Of a stretch of DNA of 64,000 bases, positions 1-11,560 are shown piece by piece; the stretch's first letter is position 1, and each line of letters begins with the position of its first letter. Origin of the DNA: Nomia melanderi (lineage: Eukaryota; Arthropoda; Insecta; Hymenoptera; Halictidae); NCBI RefSeq assembly GCF_051020985.1, contig NC_135012.1, forward strand, positions 8,682,451 to 8,746,450. The letters are read 5' to 3'. The notes beneath the pieces are model-generated. The model made no database searches, was not told the DNA's origin, and was given only the letters and a program-made list of their open reading frames with translations. Made by a program: the position numbers and the translations under genes.

Positions 1-820
1 AAAATGTTTAATAGAAAATTAACAATTGCACAAACATTCGTAACACTCGCAACTCAATCTCACTCGCAAATAAAAGTTGTGGTGTCCAAGATGAATAACA
101 TCCAATTCCAGCGCGAGTTCCCAAAGTATCATGGAATAACGAATATGAATAAGCTGTCAGGTCGCGGGGAAGCAACATGGCGGGCGATTCGAAATGAGAC
201 GCGTGCACATACGTAACAGTTTCCAGCGTGGTTTCGAATTTACCCGAAACAGGAGCGACCGGATTTGCAGCCGGACAGTTGGGACCAGTTGAACCGGGTT
301 CGGTTCGGTTTCGTGGCGCCTATTCGGGCAGGAGCGTCTAGTTCGACCAGTTTTCAAATATTTCTGGGACAGGACAATGTCCAGAGGAGCGGCAGATGCG
401 ACCGTCCGATGAAAGAGCCCGCCACCGAGCCGAGTGAAATTTACTTTTTGATTCAAATGTCTCGCCGCGAAAAGGATTTATCGCGGTACCGTTGGATCGG
501 TGCCGGCTTTTTCCTCGATTCCATCGGCCCGCGTTTCGTTTCGTTCTTCGAACCCGAGTGCTCCTCGAAAAGGAAAAAAAGGACCGTCTATAGAGAACGG
601 TTCGCGAGTCACCGGCACGTCCGCGAAAATAATGGAGTGCCGCCGCGGAGTTTCGTGCTCCGATACGCCGGAAGGTAATGACGGGTGCACCAGCGACGTT
701 CATTAAGAAACTTTAATTAAGTTCCATCAAGTTCGGCGGAGGGAACCGGGAGCGAATAAGAAGTTCTTCTCGCGTTAAAATCGACGCCGGTCTGGCTTCG
801 CCGTTCCTCCCCCTTGATGG
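1..820. other. GC-moderate noncoding block, no gene recognised
   Basis: Moderate GC with frequent CpG from about 170 onward. Frames of 60-137 codons are open on both strands over 157-706, but they overlap each other and show no domain, signal peptide or convincing splice context. I read them as composition effects. A TGGCGCC word near 315 resembles part of an insect CTCF site, but a single copy carries little weight. Confidence 0.55.
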
Positions 821-1600
821 AGATTATTTAATAATGATGGAAAATTTATGATTCCACGATATTTAGTGGCCTCTTGAATAATGGAATATGAACTCGTAAT
901 ATCCATATGATGCAAATGTGTAAATGAAAATTTGAATTTAATAATGGGACGGGTCTGTATTTTATTTCCCGACAGAGTGTAAGTTTTGAATATTGATAAT
1001 GTTGATTGTTTGGAAAATATAGGAAATACGAATGTGTTATCTACGATTGAGAGAAAGAGTATGATTCAAGCAAATTTTTATGCGAATTGTATTCTATGCG
1101 TCTTAATCTTTAGAATGAAGATTAATCTATTATAAAGTTTATTGTATAATTATTTATTTATTATACAATATTGTATGATATCTTATTACAGATATTTAGA
1201 ATTAAATTAAAGAGGATAACGAGTTATTTGCATTTTTCTGTGAATTAGGATTTTTTGCAAGTGAAATTTCTACCTACTTGAAACTCCTCAACTTGAATCC
1301 AAAATCTTAAATTTCAAAATTGTCAATAGAAACTACTTTTGCCTTCAATCTTTTATTTCAATTTTTACAAATTATAATTTCCTTCTTTTAATAAATCAAT
1401 ACAGAAATACATGCATAACCTCAAAAGTCCTGATTCTCATAATGATCAACGAGAAAATATCTTTATCCCCAATTTTCAAACCGTTCATCTTCCATAAATT
1501 TCTACCTCTCCATTATACGAGTCATAATATCTATCACCACCTCAAAATCCCGATCCTCAATATCCTCAAGCTACCCCTAAAATTCCCAAACCGAAGCCCA
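821..1600. other. AT-rich valley, T/G-rich then A/C-rich
   Basis: No gene seen. The left part (about 860-1080) is T/G-rich on the + strand. The right part (about 1380-1600) is strongly A/C-rich, with many CC, CA and AAA runs and few G. A perfect 10-bp inverted repeat lies at 1141-1169. The A/C side opens a 128-codon frame at 1442-1828 that is compositional. Confidence 0.6.
1141..1169. repeat. perfect 10-bp AT inverted repeat
   Basis: ATTGTATAAT (1141-1150) and its exact reverse complement ATTATACAAT (1160-1169) flank a 9-nt loop. It could fold as a short hairpin. In AT-rich DNA this may be chance. Confidence 0.4.
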
Positions 1601-1823
1601 CCGCCATTCTACTACCCCGGAAGCCTCAGCAAGCCCATAACCGGATCGTCGCGCAGATTTCACGATCGAAGAGGGGTGAAAGGAGAAAAAAGAAAAAAAA
1701 AAATAAAACGAACCGACCTTCACAGTGACCAGTGGTCAGTCTCTTTTTTCTTCTTGGCGTCAATTAGCCCAGCGGTGCCAGAACGACAATGGGTCCGAAT
1801 CACTCGCGTGCGGTCAGTTGATC

Positions 1824-2110
1824 ATTAATAAGCAATTATTCAACGGCTCATTAGATCGCGCGGACGCATAAGATCACGACAAAAGGGCGGTCCGAAGTGG
1901 GGCGAGGGGCGCGTGTGCGTCCACGGTGGCCACGTACGGAGACACGCGATCTACGGGGCCAACTTGTGTGTGCCTTTCTATTAGAGCAGCCATCGCCCCG
2001 AGGCATCGGCACCCCTCTGTCCAGCGGAGTCCTTCTACCGAACTGCCAACTGAACTAGTTCCCGGTCATTGGTCACTCTGGCTGTGATTAATACCGGGGT
2101 CTATTAATCC
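1824..2110. promoter_or_regulatory. possible homeodomain-site cluster (enhancer candidate)
   Basis: ATTAAT occurs at 1824-1829, 2087-2092 and 2103-2108, with AATTAT near 1834 and TAATCC (a Bicoid/Otx-class K50 core) at 2105-2110. They flank a CpG-rich core that would otherwise lack AT words. Homeodomain cores are short and common, so function is inference. Confidence 0.2.
1910..1948. other. 39-nt GC-rich imperfect hairpin
   Basis: CGCGTGT at 1910-1916 pairs with ACACGCG at 1942-1948. The arms continue with small bulges toward a tight centre near 1929. It is too short for a pre-microRNA. Confidence 0.3.
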
Positions 2111-2330
2111 GCGTAGAGTGGCCTGTGATCGTACAACTCTGTGAGACGCCTCGAAGAAGATTCAAGACGATGAAGAATGTCGATAGTTCGGCGAAAGACA
2201 TTTATCTTTGTCTTGTGACGCAATGTGCAGGTTTACGGAGATGTAGACTTTTGTATGCCAACTATTCTAGAAACGGAATTGATGATTTGGATGTTGCGTT
2301 GAGAGTCTGTTAGACTCAGTATAAAATAAG

Positions 2331-2820
2331 ACGATTAGGCACAGGGAATTTTGGAAAATGTCTTTTGTTGCAAGTTAGGAAAATCTGTGATCTAATCATT
2401 GTATTGTAGTTATTTATATGTTAATTATATGTATGGTGGGTGCTACTAAATAAATTTATTTTGTTGTCTTTCATGAATCTGAGAGCTGAATTTTTTTAAC
2501 ATACATATTATAAACTTCATCTACTATCAAATAATTAGAAATATTCTTCATTTTTTCCCTGAAGATATTATACTCTTCCACATATCTTGTAGTTTTGCAC
2601 CTCTACTCACAACAAATCATCAAGCAATCCAACAAGTAACAAGGGAACAATCCAAGAACAATTAATCAGACAGTAGATATTATTTCCGATTTTATAATTA
2701 ATTTTTAAAACAACATTTCCCACAAAGTATTCAAATAGTGGCCCTACATTAACTGTATCGCAAACTTTCTCTTCCCAATGAGACCCATATTTTCCAAATT
2801 CTTCCATCCCTTTTATGAAT
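2331..2820. other. AT-rich valley
   Basis: No gene seen. T/G-rich at 2340-2480 and A/C-rich from about 2500 to the next island. An 81-codon minus-strand frame (2607-2852) is hydrophobic because the minus strand is T/G-rich here. No homology recognised. Confidence 0.55.
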
Positions 2821-3480
2821 CGCCCTATAGAAGACATGCTGTCCGGAGACACGTAGTAAATGATACGCTAAGTTCTCGGCGGTGGTAGGTAAGTTGATAA
2901 ATATAACAAGCAAGAAACAAGGTAGCAACCGGTACGGTAGGAGCGAGGGGTAGCCCGAAAAGGGGGTTTTCTGATGACGGCAAGGATGGAGGAGAGGATA
3001 ACATCCTGGAACGGAGAAAGAGGGACGCGGGCCGTGGTGAGCGCATGCGGATGGTAGTCGCGAGCATATAAGTAAAGTTTGTTCGCAACTTATAATAGGG
3101 ACGTCCCCCGGCCCCTTTCCTCCCACACCCACCCCTTCTCTTCCACCTCCTCCTCCTCATCCTCCTCCTTCCACCCGTCGCATCACGGGAAGGATGAGGT
3201 AGCAAGGTTCGAGGCTGGGTTACTCTCTCGCAGACGAACTTGCACGGTAATAGACCGTGCAGGTGCAATCTACGGGAGCAGGCAAATTGCAAAGAGGACT
3301 AGCGGCAGGCAGGACGTGGTTATCGATGCTTTGTGTGCGGCCCTCTGTTGCGCCTCTGTCTCCCGCCCCTTGTCTCTACGTGCATCGTTACACATACCTG
3401 AGAACGTGGCCGATGATAACGACCGCTACTGAGAAAATATAATCCTCCCCCTTAAGGTTGCCACCTCTCGCGAGAAGAAG
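2821..3480. other. GC-rich island with TCC-type simple repeat
   Basis: Purine-rich at 2935-3050, then pyrimidine-rich from 3100 with a degenerate (TCC)n. A TATATAAG-like word lies near 3065. Several 60-155 codon frames overlap on both strands and encode only Ser/Pro/Arg-rich low-complexity peptides. No gene called. Confidence 0.55.
3143..3170 (+). repeat. degenerate (TCC)n trinucleotide repeat
   Basis: CTCC/TCC units run through 3143-3170 with a single CAT interruption. Translated forward it gives a serine run, so it should not be taken as coding. Confidence 0.8.
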
Positions 3481-4173
3481 AAACGACGCGTCGAGGATTG
3501 TGTCTGAGGTTCTTGGGGAAATTAGGATTAGGGGGTTGAGTAGATTTTGCTTGGAATGAAACACTAAAATTAGATTTTGAATGCTTAAAATGTTTAAATT
3601 TCAGTTTTGCGCACTCAGTAGGAGATTAAGGATAAATACACGCGCGACTTTAATCACATTCTTTATGGATGTAAGAAGTAGGTTAAAAGAAGAACATAGC
3701 TAGATTGAAAGAGACTAAATTATAATAGTGTTGGTGAAATAGAAATGTTTTTGGGTCGGAAAACGTAATAGGGTTGATAAAAATTATGTTATTGAAAGTG
3801 GAACTTCTTATACTCAGGTGTTTTCTAATTTCTGAAAGAATAAGGTTACTTTTGAATGTTTATGCAGAAAAATTTATTTGGTATTAGTAATTTTGCTTTG
3901 ATCAAGTTTATTGTTAATAAGAATTAGATTTTTGAGGAGATCAAGTTTTATTCTATAATTTATTCGGTGAAATGTTAAATCTGTAATAATACACCGAAGA
4001 ACTACTTTTTACCTTCTTACAACACGTAAGAAATGTTTCTGTGCATTGATAAACCAAGAAACAGAAATAGAAAGAGTCAGCAGTTACCGTTATATCGGTT
4101 ATACAAAGTTATCTAAAGGATTATCTAGATACAGAAGGGCAACGCCCCTAACTGGAAGGGTACCGCTCGATGC

Positions 4174-4205
4174 CAGGCCCACAAGGGGCACCGAGGTGGG
4201 GCCTG
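4174..4205. other. GC-rich hairpin
   Basis: CAGGCCCAC at 4174-4182 can pair with GTGGGGCCTG at 4196-4205 with one bulged base, around a short loop. It sits in an isolated GC patch within AT-rich DNA. Confidence 0.3.
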
Positions 4206-4275
4206 TTCCACCCCAATAATCACTAAATGGGGGGCAGGAAACATGGACGAAGTATGGAGGGGAAAAAATGTCCTA

Positions 4276-4300
4276 TACAGGGTGTCCTACTTTATTCTTT
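4276..4300 (+). mobile_element. possible terminal fragment of a Tc1/mariner-type element
   Basis: The word CAGGGTGTCC directly after TA resembles the ends of many insect TA-target DNA transposons, and of the element at 37399-37979 in this window. No matching opposite end was found downstream, so it would be a truncated remnant at best. Confidence 0.2.
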
Positions 4301-5218
4301 CTCAATTGAACTGCTATCTACTAAAAATAGAACACTCACACCCTAAAAACTCTAACTTCAAAATAAAAATTATTAAACTTCAACAATGCAAAAATGTGCA
4401 TTAAATCGATTCATGATTATCGAATTAACATTTCTCTTCACATACTGACATGCTTATAAACAGTCGTAGTAGAGAAGATGGTAGTTAACAAGTACGCTTG
4501 TCGCATGTTATGAGCGGAGCAATAATTTGTTGGGGAGGTTTACGTTTACGAGACTGCCGCAACAGGGTTGTAAAAAAATACCGGCGCCAGGGGGTCCGAC
4601 AGGAAAATTGTTCGGTGCTTTACGAGCCCTTAAGTGGCTCTAAAACTGGAGTCCCATATCAGTTGGACTTTGCTTGGGGTGACTCGTGAATGGTCTCATT
4701 AAATATTCCGCAATTCCTGTATTTCTATTATTAACTTACTTCTACGCTAATAATTATACAATTTGTTTAAAAGAATCTTGTTTAACAAAATTTCATGTAA
4801 CTAAAGAAATATTTTTAAATAAACATTCGTAAGCAAAAATGATTTTAAGGGGTATCTGAAGATGAGTTACGTGTTCATATAAAGTGAAATTTATCATTTT
4901 TAACATAAACATTTAATTTTGCAATGACAGTCCTCAATTCTGTAAATAGCAAGATGTGTAAAATGCGTATCAGAAAACTTTTATGCACGCAGTCGATAGG
5001 AAAAAAAAATAGAAAAGTTTTTCTATTCCTACTGCAGAGGACGGGATGGTATAATTCCAGTTGGTAATGCAGGGTTGGAAAGTTTCCTGTGGAACCAGCA
5101 GATGTCAGGATGATTGCGACATAAAAAAGCTGACTGAAAGGGTAGCCCGTGACTTCTTTGAGGTGACCCTCATGTATCCCAAAAAACTTACAACCAAAAA
5201 AATTGTATCCTAAAAAAC

Positions 5219-5341
5219 ACGATACCCTGTGACACGCTGTTATTTTTGCTTCTCACCCCTGCGTTCAGTCGAATCAATACGGTTGAGGGCAAACAAATAT
5301 AGGGGTAGTAAACGTGTCATAAAAAAGTCTTAGGGTATCGT
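5219..5341. repeat. nested inverted repeat, possible decayed foldback or MITE
   Basis: ACGATACCCT (5219-5228) is mirrored by AGGGTATCGT (5332-5341). Just inside, TGACACG (5230-5236) is mirrored by CGTGTCA (5313-5319). The right arm carries about 12 extra bases. Total length is 123 bp. No target duplication is evident. Confidence 0.35.
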
Positions 5342-5470
5342 CTTCAGTATAATGTATACTCCTTTAAATTATTCTTAATCCTCATTTCTTTTCTATGTTG
5401 AATAAAGACCCAGTTAAAATTAGCATTACAATATAATTATTGTAATTTGAGATAGAAATTTCGGCTATTA

Positions 5471-6490
5471 TAAAAGGACACGAAAACTCCGTCGATTAAG
5501 GAAGCATCGGGAGTTGATTTTCTTGATACTTCATCGAGTGCTATAACCAGCCACTGACAGACGTTCGAGGCGAATATAAAACGTACCATCCACCCTCTGG
5601 CAATTATTCGCAATCCTCGGAGGCTCGGCGAATTCTTCGGTTCGCTCGTGCGTCCATCCCCCCACGCGGGGAATTATTAAAATCCAGACTGAGACGAGAG
5701 AGCGATCGCTCGCGAAAATCCCGCTCGCAGCCACGAAACAAAACCGGCGGACCCCTCCGCTTGCTAATCGGAATAATCTGTACGAGAGAGAAATCCTCTC
5801 ACCCCTGTTTCGGGGGCACGTTTTCTTTTCCATCCGGAAAGGTGCTGACGATGCTTTGGGGTATGAAATACAACCCTGGCTTCTAAGACAGTGACGTGTT
5901 CTTAGAATTTACTAATTATTTACGTGAATGAATTCTAAAAGAAATGCTGTGGATTATTTCCATGCTCTCCTATTTAATATTAACCATGAGTTTAGATAGT
6001 TGTGCCTCACAAAGTTATTATTATTTTTATATATTATGTAATTCAATTCTTGTACAATATAAACATAATATAGAAATAATTTATTTCTATCGTACCTATA
6101 CAATAGATGATTAGTAAATCACTATGCTTATTCACAAACACCTCACTTATGGTGGACTTACAGTCTTCACCTGAACTAATCCTTTTCCTAAGTTACGATG
6201 CATGTAAACTTTATACTAACTTGCTTATAATTCCAATTAATATCCAATAGGTTTCTCAACAAAAATATTTTTTTCTTCGCGTGATAAATTCCTGATAAAT
6301 ACTAGCTTCCAAATCTCTTTACATCATTAATCCATACTTAACAACCTATCACGTCACATCTGAAAGAATTATTAAGGTACAGACTCAATATACCTATCCT
6401 TGCCAAAACTGACACCTTCTCAAAAGTGAAACCAAAAAGAAAAAAAATGTACACATCTACAATAATCTATACCAACTGTTTCCAGTCCCT
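5471..6490. other. small GC island (5480-5880) and AT-rich valley
   Basis: The island is CpG-rich and has a TATAAAA word near 5575 without a clear initiator. A 100-codon minus frame (5531-5833) is not recognisable. The valley turns A/C-rich from about 6290. No gene. Confidence 0.5.
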
Positions 6491-7258
6491 TCCACATCCT
6501 ATACTCCCGAAAAGGGACTCGAACCCAGTTCGCGACATGACGAGTGTCAAAATCTCCCCGCGAGTTTCATTGCTTCCAAGAAGATCCGCCGATTAATTCC
6601 CGAAGGAGTCTGTCCTAAAACCTCGCTCCTGCCCACCTTGCACGGGCTTCCCTTTTTCAAGAGTCGGGTCCGTCGGCGTCGATCCCGGTGGCCAGGCGGC
6701 TGGAAAGGGCAACAAAAGGAGAATACCCGGGCCAGCTCGCTCGCGCAGTTATAAAACGCTTGTTACTGGCGCTGGGCTCTCGCAATGTTTAATAATTACA
6801 ATGGTCGAACGGGGGGCGGGTGGTGGCGGAGAGGAGGGCGGCGGGGGGTGAGCTGTGGGGGTTGGGTCGTAAGGGTCGGAAGGAGCCGGTCCTGACGGAG
6901 AAAGAAACGAGCAGAACCGAGCCAGAAACTAAGGAAGCGATAAAGAAAGACGGAACGCGCGCTACGGCCACCGACGGCGGGGGTGGTCGCGGGGGTGGGC
7001 TGCTTGAAAGCAGGACGAAAGGAACGGACTGGGCAGAGAAGAGAAGCGAGGGTGGCTGGAGAGTAGGTTGACTGAACCGAAGTGAAAGAGAGGGAACGAG
7101 AAAGGGAAAGAAAGACAAAGAGGGGGTGAAAGAAGGAGAGCTGAAGCGAGGGAGAAAGACGAAGAGGGACGGAGAGTCGGGTCGAGGGAGAGACCTCCGT
7201 CTACGGAGGTTCGAGGTGGCGAAGAAGGTTCGTGGAAGAGGCGACCGGGCGTTGGAGC

Positions 7259-7349
<91 letters not shown>

Positions 7350-7790
7350 CCGCGGTGGGGATGAGAGAGGCGATCCACGGCTGTTGGGATCTCCCGGTGC
7401 CGGAGAGAGCACCAGGGAAGGAAAAAGGGGGGAAAATAAATTGAAAGCAAAATTGTACTCGCACAAGAAAATGGAATTATTCCTCGACGCTGTTCCAGCG
7501 AGATACGAAGAAAAAGAAGGGTGGCGGCGGCAACGGCGGCGGCGGTAGGAGCGGAGAGCTCAAGGAGAAGCCGGGCGAGGAGGGTAAGGTTGTCCGAGAT
7601 GGATTCGGGCTCCATTGTGCTCGCAGGAAGAACCGGAAGAGGAGGTGAGGCGGAGGTGCTGTAGATGGTAGGCAGTATAGGGGCCAGGGGAGGGGGAGGG
7701 CCAGCAGTATCGTCGAGGTGGGAAAGTGGAGGATACTTCTTAGGGGTGGATCCTGAGGGGAGGAAACGTAACCGTGTTTTATAGAAATCT
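6491..7790. other. large purine-rich GC island
   Basis: A GC-rich lead-in (6500-6780) has a TATAAAA word near 6750. It is followed by about 900 bp of G/A-rich sequence containing (GA)39, GGGTGGC at 7050 and 7519, and GGC triplets at 7520-7550. Frames of up to 225 codons read Ser-Leu or Arg-Glu repeats from the GA tract and are not genes. Confidence 0.65.
7269..7346 (+). repeat. (GA)39 microsatellite
   Basis: 78 uninterrupted bases of GA, flanked by further GA-rich imperfect sequence on the left. It is likely length-polymorphic. On chromatin it is a potential GAGA-factor binding platform, which is established for GAGAG in Drosophila and inferred here. Confidence 0.98.
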
Positions 7791-8640
7791 TCGAAACAGA
7801 AAAAATGTTGGCTTTGATTTTTTCATGAGTTAGGATTTGGACTTTGTTTTTGGGATGATCGTGGGCTGGGATTTTATTTGATGTTTGATATCAGAAACAC
7901 GAGCGAGAGCTTTGAATCTCGCTGACCGTGAATTTCTGAGATATGTGTTTAGGAGTCTCGATGGCTAAGTAGCAAGCTTGATGACTAAGGGGTAAAAGTG
8001 AGAGCGTTGTATCTTGGGTGTCGACGCGCGATTTTCGAGCGTGTTTGTGGGATGATTTTGTGGGGAAGCGGAGTTCAGAGTTGGTTCGAGGCGCGCGGGG
8101 AGTTTCGGGTGTTACTGACCGCGGTCACTGAGCCGCGGAGTTACGCTTCTTGATGTCCGCGGTGGCGCTATGCTCGGGGTTACTGTGGGAACATTTTCGA
8201 GAGATATACTCAGTACTAGATTAATTCGTATGCCTTTCAAATTTAGAGAATGAATATGATAATTTTATGTTATTTGTAGCATTGTTGAGCAATAAATTTG
8301 GAATTTTAAATTAAAAATGTGGGAATGAGTACACGATATTTCAATAAGTATTAATAAATTTGTATTAATTTATTGAAATTCGAATCACATGAGAATTTCA
8401 TTTATTACAGCTGAAACGAAATGGAAATATTATTAACTTTCCCATTGTACTGATTTTTGTACGATCAAACATGTAATTAATGCATGAATACACGTATACA
8501 GAAATATACAATAAATAATACAAACAGAACCGTTTCCAGCCACTTCACCACCGAAAAGTGCACTAACAGAAAATTAATGAATTCGAAATCGCTGCTGTAA
8601 CAACCCGATAGGTCGGCCATCGAGCAAACGCTACAAAGTC
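7791..8640. other. AT-rich valley with a full skew reversal
   Basis: 7801-7920 counts A28 C12 G32 T48, and 8461-8580 counts A56 C25 G14 T25, a near mirror image. A 17-bp AT-rich hairpin lies between. A minus-strand 63-codon hydrophobic frame (8477-8668) follows from the skew. No gene. Confidence 0.7.
8338..8379. repeat. 42-nt AT-rich hairpin
   Basis: ATTTCAATAA (8338-8347) pairs perfectly with TTATTGAAAT (8370-8379). After a 2-nt bulge, a further 7 bp pair around a 6-nt loop. It is shorter than a usual pre-microRNA. Confidence 0.4.
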
Positions 8641-9087
8641 CGCAACTTTCATAAATGTTGCCTCTCAACTCTTCGAGGACCCCGGAAAGGAGACCGTAAC
8701 TCAGTTAAACGTCCCACTGCCGCAACACGTCCCATCAGTAAACCGAACAAAAGCCGGAAAAACCAAAAAAAAGGAGAGAAAATTCTTGAAGAAACAATAT
8801 TCCCCTAAAAGCAAACGACGCGCCCTCAAAAGCCGGTACGTTTACAACGAAATTACAGAAGCCCCAGAGAGAGAGCGGCGGGGCTGAAACGAAATTTGTA
8901 TCGCGAGCAGGAAAAGAGTTGGGCCAAAGTGGCGCGGGACGGGTGGCGGTATAACGGGGGTGGCGCGCGAGCAGTGTCCGTTCTTAAAGGTCTTGCCGGG
9001 ACGTCGGGGCTGGAACGCAAGCCCTAACTAAGTTCCGCCGATAATGGCAATTAACGGAAAACACACGACTGGGGTAATGATATTCCC

Positions 9088-9215
9088 ACGCGCGTACGTC
9101 ACCGGCATATACGTGCACACCTATGCGTGTGTGCATGTGTTTATACACATACCCTGTGCACATTCGTACACTTACACCGGAACGCACACGTGCACGATCG
9201 CGCGTATACAAACGC
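9088..9215. repeat. CA/TG/CG alternating purine-pyrimidine block
   Basis: Dense runs of CACACG, GTGTGC, CGCGCG and TATAC alternate through the block, with partial dyad symmetry around 9150. It resembles an imperfect (CA)n microsatellite with CpG steps and has left-handed (Z) DNA potential. The Z-DNA reading is inference. Confidence 0.6.
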
Positions 9216-9270
9216 TCCCGTTAAAGAGGGTGGAAACAGGGGTCGGGGGTGGGTTTCTGTGTACGCGCGA

Positions 9271-9302
9271 GCCTACCACTACCACCGCTGCCACCACCAC
9301 CC
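9271..9302 (+). repeat. degenerate (CCA)n repeat
   Basis: CCA and CCG-type triplets run from 9271 to 9302. Translation gives a Thr/His-rich tract, so the overlapping frame at 9044-9307 is not believable as a gene. Confidence 0.7.
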
Positions 9303-9840
9303 AATAAGGTCGCCCGCTCTCTTGGTCTTTTGAACGGGACCTCTGTGCAGGTGCCTCGTACGTCGGGTATCTATCTATCCATCCATTTATTGGAAGGTAG
9401 AATGGAGGGTGGACCGGGGTGGGGGTGAACGGTACCCGGCGTAGGAGGATGCTCGGTACTTAGGTCCTCTCAGCATCGCTAATTACCCAACGATACTGCC
9501 GCGCGCGAGCCTGCATACACGAGGAAAGGGGTGGGATGGGGGTGGCAACAGACACCCTGCCCCTCGCCGATCGACTGGGGGAAACATCTACGGTATCGGT
9601 TACGCGGAAAAATATTCGGCCCCGGTTTTCCCCGCGGCCTTTCATGGGAAAGCGCGAGCCCAGCTTCAACTTTGGAGATTGATAGCGTATAGGAGGAATG
9701 AAAAGGAACTCGTTGAAAGGTTTTTGGAATGATCCAGCCGGGTTTTGTCTGGCTTTTTTGTCGGCCGGTTAGGTTGTTTGCCGTAGACACGATTTCACGT
9801 GTGGGAGGGTTGGGCGCGTATCGCTCGGAGATTTCGGGTG

Positions 9841-11560
9841 CTTGGAATGGGAGTCTGGGGATTTTTCGATGTTAGCGGTGTTTGCGCCGTCGCGGTTTTG
9901 GTTGGAATGGATTTGTTTGTGTTGTTGATTTATTGGATGCATCGATGGATTTTATGTTGGCGTTTGAGGTTATTGTGATGAGTGGGTGATTGTGTTTGTG
10001 AGAAGTGTAACTCTTGCGAATGAGTTTGTTGTATTTATGCACAGAGGGAGGTGAAAATATTTTTAATTTGGAATGTAGTGGGATGGAATTGAGAAAATTG
10101 CAAGATTGTTTATTGTATGGTATTTATATTAATAATGTAAGTATTGTGATATGTGAAAGGATGATGTGATTAATCAAATAATTATGTTACCGAATATTTA
10201 GTATTGTTATTGGAATAGTAGGAGTGTTACGCTTATGTAGTTTTTTTATTAAATATTGATAGAAGTTTCGAAACTTTCATTGTAGTGTCGGTCAATATGA
10301 ACTTCGGATAGAAGACACTGGATACTGGTAACTTTAGTGACCTGGTGCGAAGTGGCTGCCACCAAAATATACAGTTCCTTGCTCCCAGATTTGTTATATA
10401 CCTTATAAACTACTTCCGTCTGGTTTTACGATCGGCTCGTAAGAGTTTTTACTAACAACTTAGAAAACCAACCAACTAAACAATTAGAAAAAATATATTT
10501 TTGCCCTGAGTTCATTATTCCTAATTATTGATCAAAGATTAGATAATTATACATAAGTAAATAATTATGGATTATATCATTTTAATCCACATACACTTCT
10601 ATTCGAAGAAGCAAAGTCAACGTGACGTCGCGTCGCCTCCAAAAGCCATTCATTTCTCCTCTTGAAACCTTGAGCCTCACTTTCACTCTTTCCTTACTTC
10701 CTCGCGATCTTACATGCTCCCTAAGCGAAAATAAACAAATAAATTGATAAATAATAAATCAACTAACTTCTAAATTGTTTTAATTGAAATGAGATATGAA
10801 GATATTCGTACACCTCGAGGTACACGACTTCAAAGCTGGAAAGAAAAACCGAAACTAAATATTTATATTTAATTTGTCCATTCGTAATCGTCGAAAATTG
10901 TTTCGTTACTCGATCATCCAGTGAAAATAATCGGAAGTATGTAATCTCTACCTTCGGCGGCCTTGAACGTGACGAAGAAAATTCACAGAGTTGGTAAGAA
11001 GGTCGCTTTAGAGGTCGGTGTCTATAGACAAGCGACGAAGGAATATGATCTCATTATAGAACACAAAATAACCTTGTACTTAATTCACGTAATAAATTTA
11101 TTGATTTTCTTTTGGTTAAATTGGGCTCAATAAGGAGAAAACACTGGCTTGATTAATTGTTTCCTTACTTCATTACAGATTGATTGATTTTCTGCCACCC
11201 TCGTTAAAAATTATTCTAATTATACGTAGACGGAACATAAATCTTACTACCCTCATTTCCAAAAGTAGTAACAAGTTTCATTTTATTTATCTTTTATTCT
11301 ATAAAAATTCCATAACAAATGTACAAATGAAATGTCAAGATATTTCAATATTTCTAAGCATAACACATCTTTTCTTTCACCCATTAATCCACTCCAGAAC
11401 CATTTCAAACCATAACGAAAATATTCCCTAATCAAAGGAATAACTGAATCAACAAGAAGATTGCCCAATGCAATAGTCCAACGTCGTTACCTCAACATAA
11501 ATAACCGTAACACCAGAAGCACCTCCATCCACGACACATCCCCAAAGAAAAGAACCGAGT
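9841..11560. other. long AT-rich valley with two medium-GC patches
   Basis: 9901-10020 counts A22 C6 G40 T52, the strongest T/G bias I counted. Medium-GC patches lie at 10270-10450 and 10600-11040. 11401-11520 counts A52 C30 G14 T24 as the next island nears. A 14-bp palindrome centres on GTTTCGAAAC near 10270. No gene or RNA recognised. Confidence 0.6.

Larger units (their letters stand above)
1601..2330. other. GC-rich island with homeodomain-type sites
   Basis: The block begins A/C-rich, has a CpG-rich core (about 1855-2060) and turns T/G-rich after 2170. It holds a short hairpin (1910-1948) and two clusters of ATTAAT words. Open frames here carry no recognisable protein. Confidence 0.55.
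3481..5470. other. long AT-rich stretch with decayed repeat fragments
   Basis: The longest stretch with little island character. T/G-rich after 3490 and A/C-rich near 3990-4130. A small GC patch at 4130-4270 contains a hairpin. A transposon-end-like word lies at 4277 and nested inverted repeats at 5219-5341. A 63-codon frame at 4498-4689 shows no recognisable protein. I suspect old mobile-element debris but cannot assign a family. Confidence 0.45.
8641..9840. other. GC-rich island with CA/TG block
   Basis: CpG-rich, with GGGTGGC at 8941, 8958 and 9540, an alternating purine-pyrimidine block at 9088-9215 and CCA triplets at 9271-9302. Frames of 60-103 codons overlap on both strands without recognisable content. 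The sequence becomes T/G-rich at about 9770. Confidence 0.6.

Noticed and set aside
6500..6580. GGTTCGAGTCC on the minus strand, like a tRNA T arm
   Set aside because: Only three stem pairs form, and no D arm, anticodon arm or acceptor stem can be placed around it.
6747..6790. TATAAAA word in a GC island
   Set aside because: No initiator at the expected distance and no downstream gene. TATA-like words are frequent in this AT/GC mosaic.
6789..7615. Long frames reading Ser-Leu or Arg-Glu repeats
   Set aside because: Direct translations of the (GA)39 microsatellite and its flanks.
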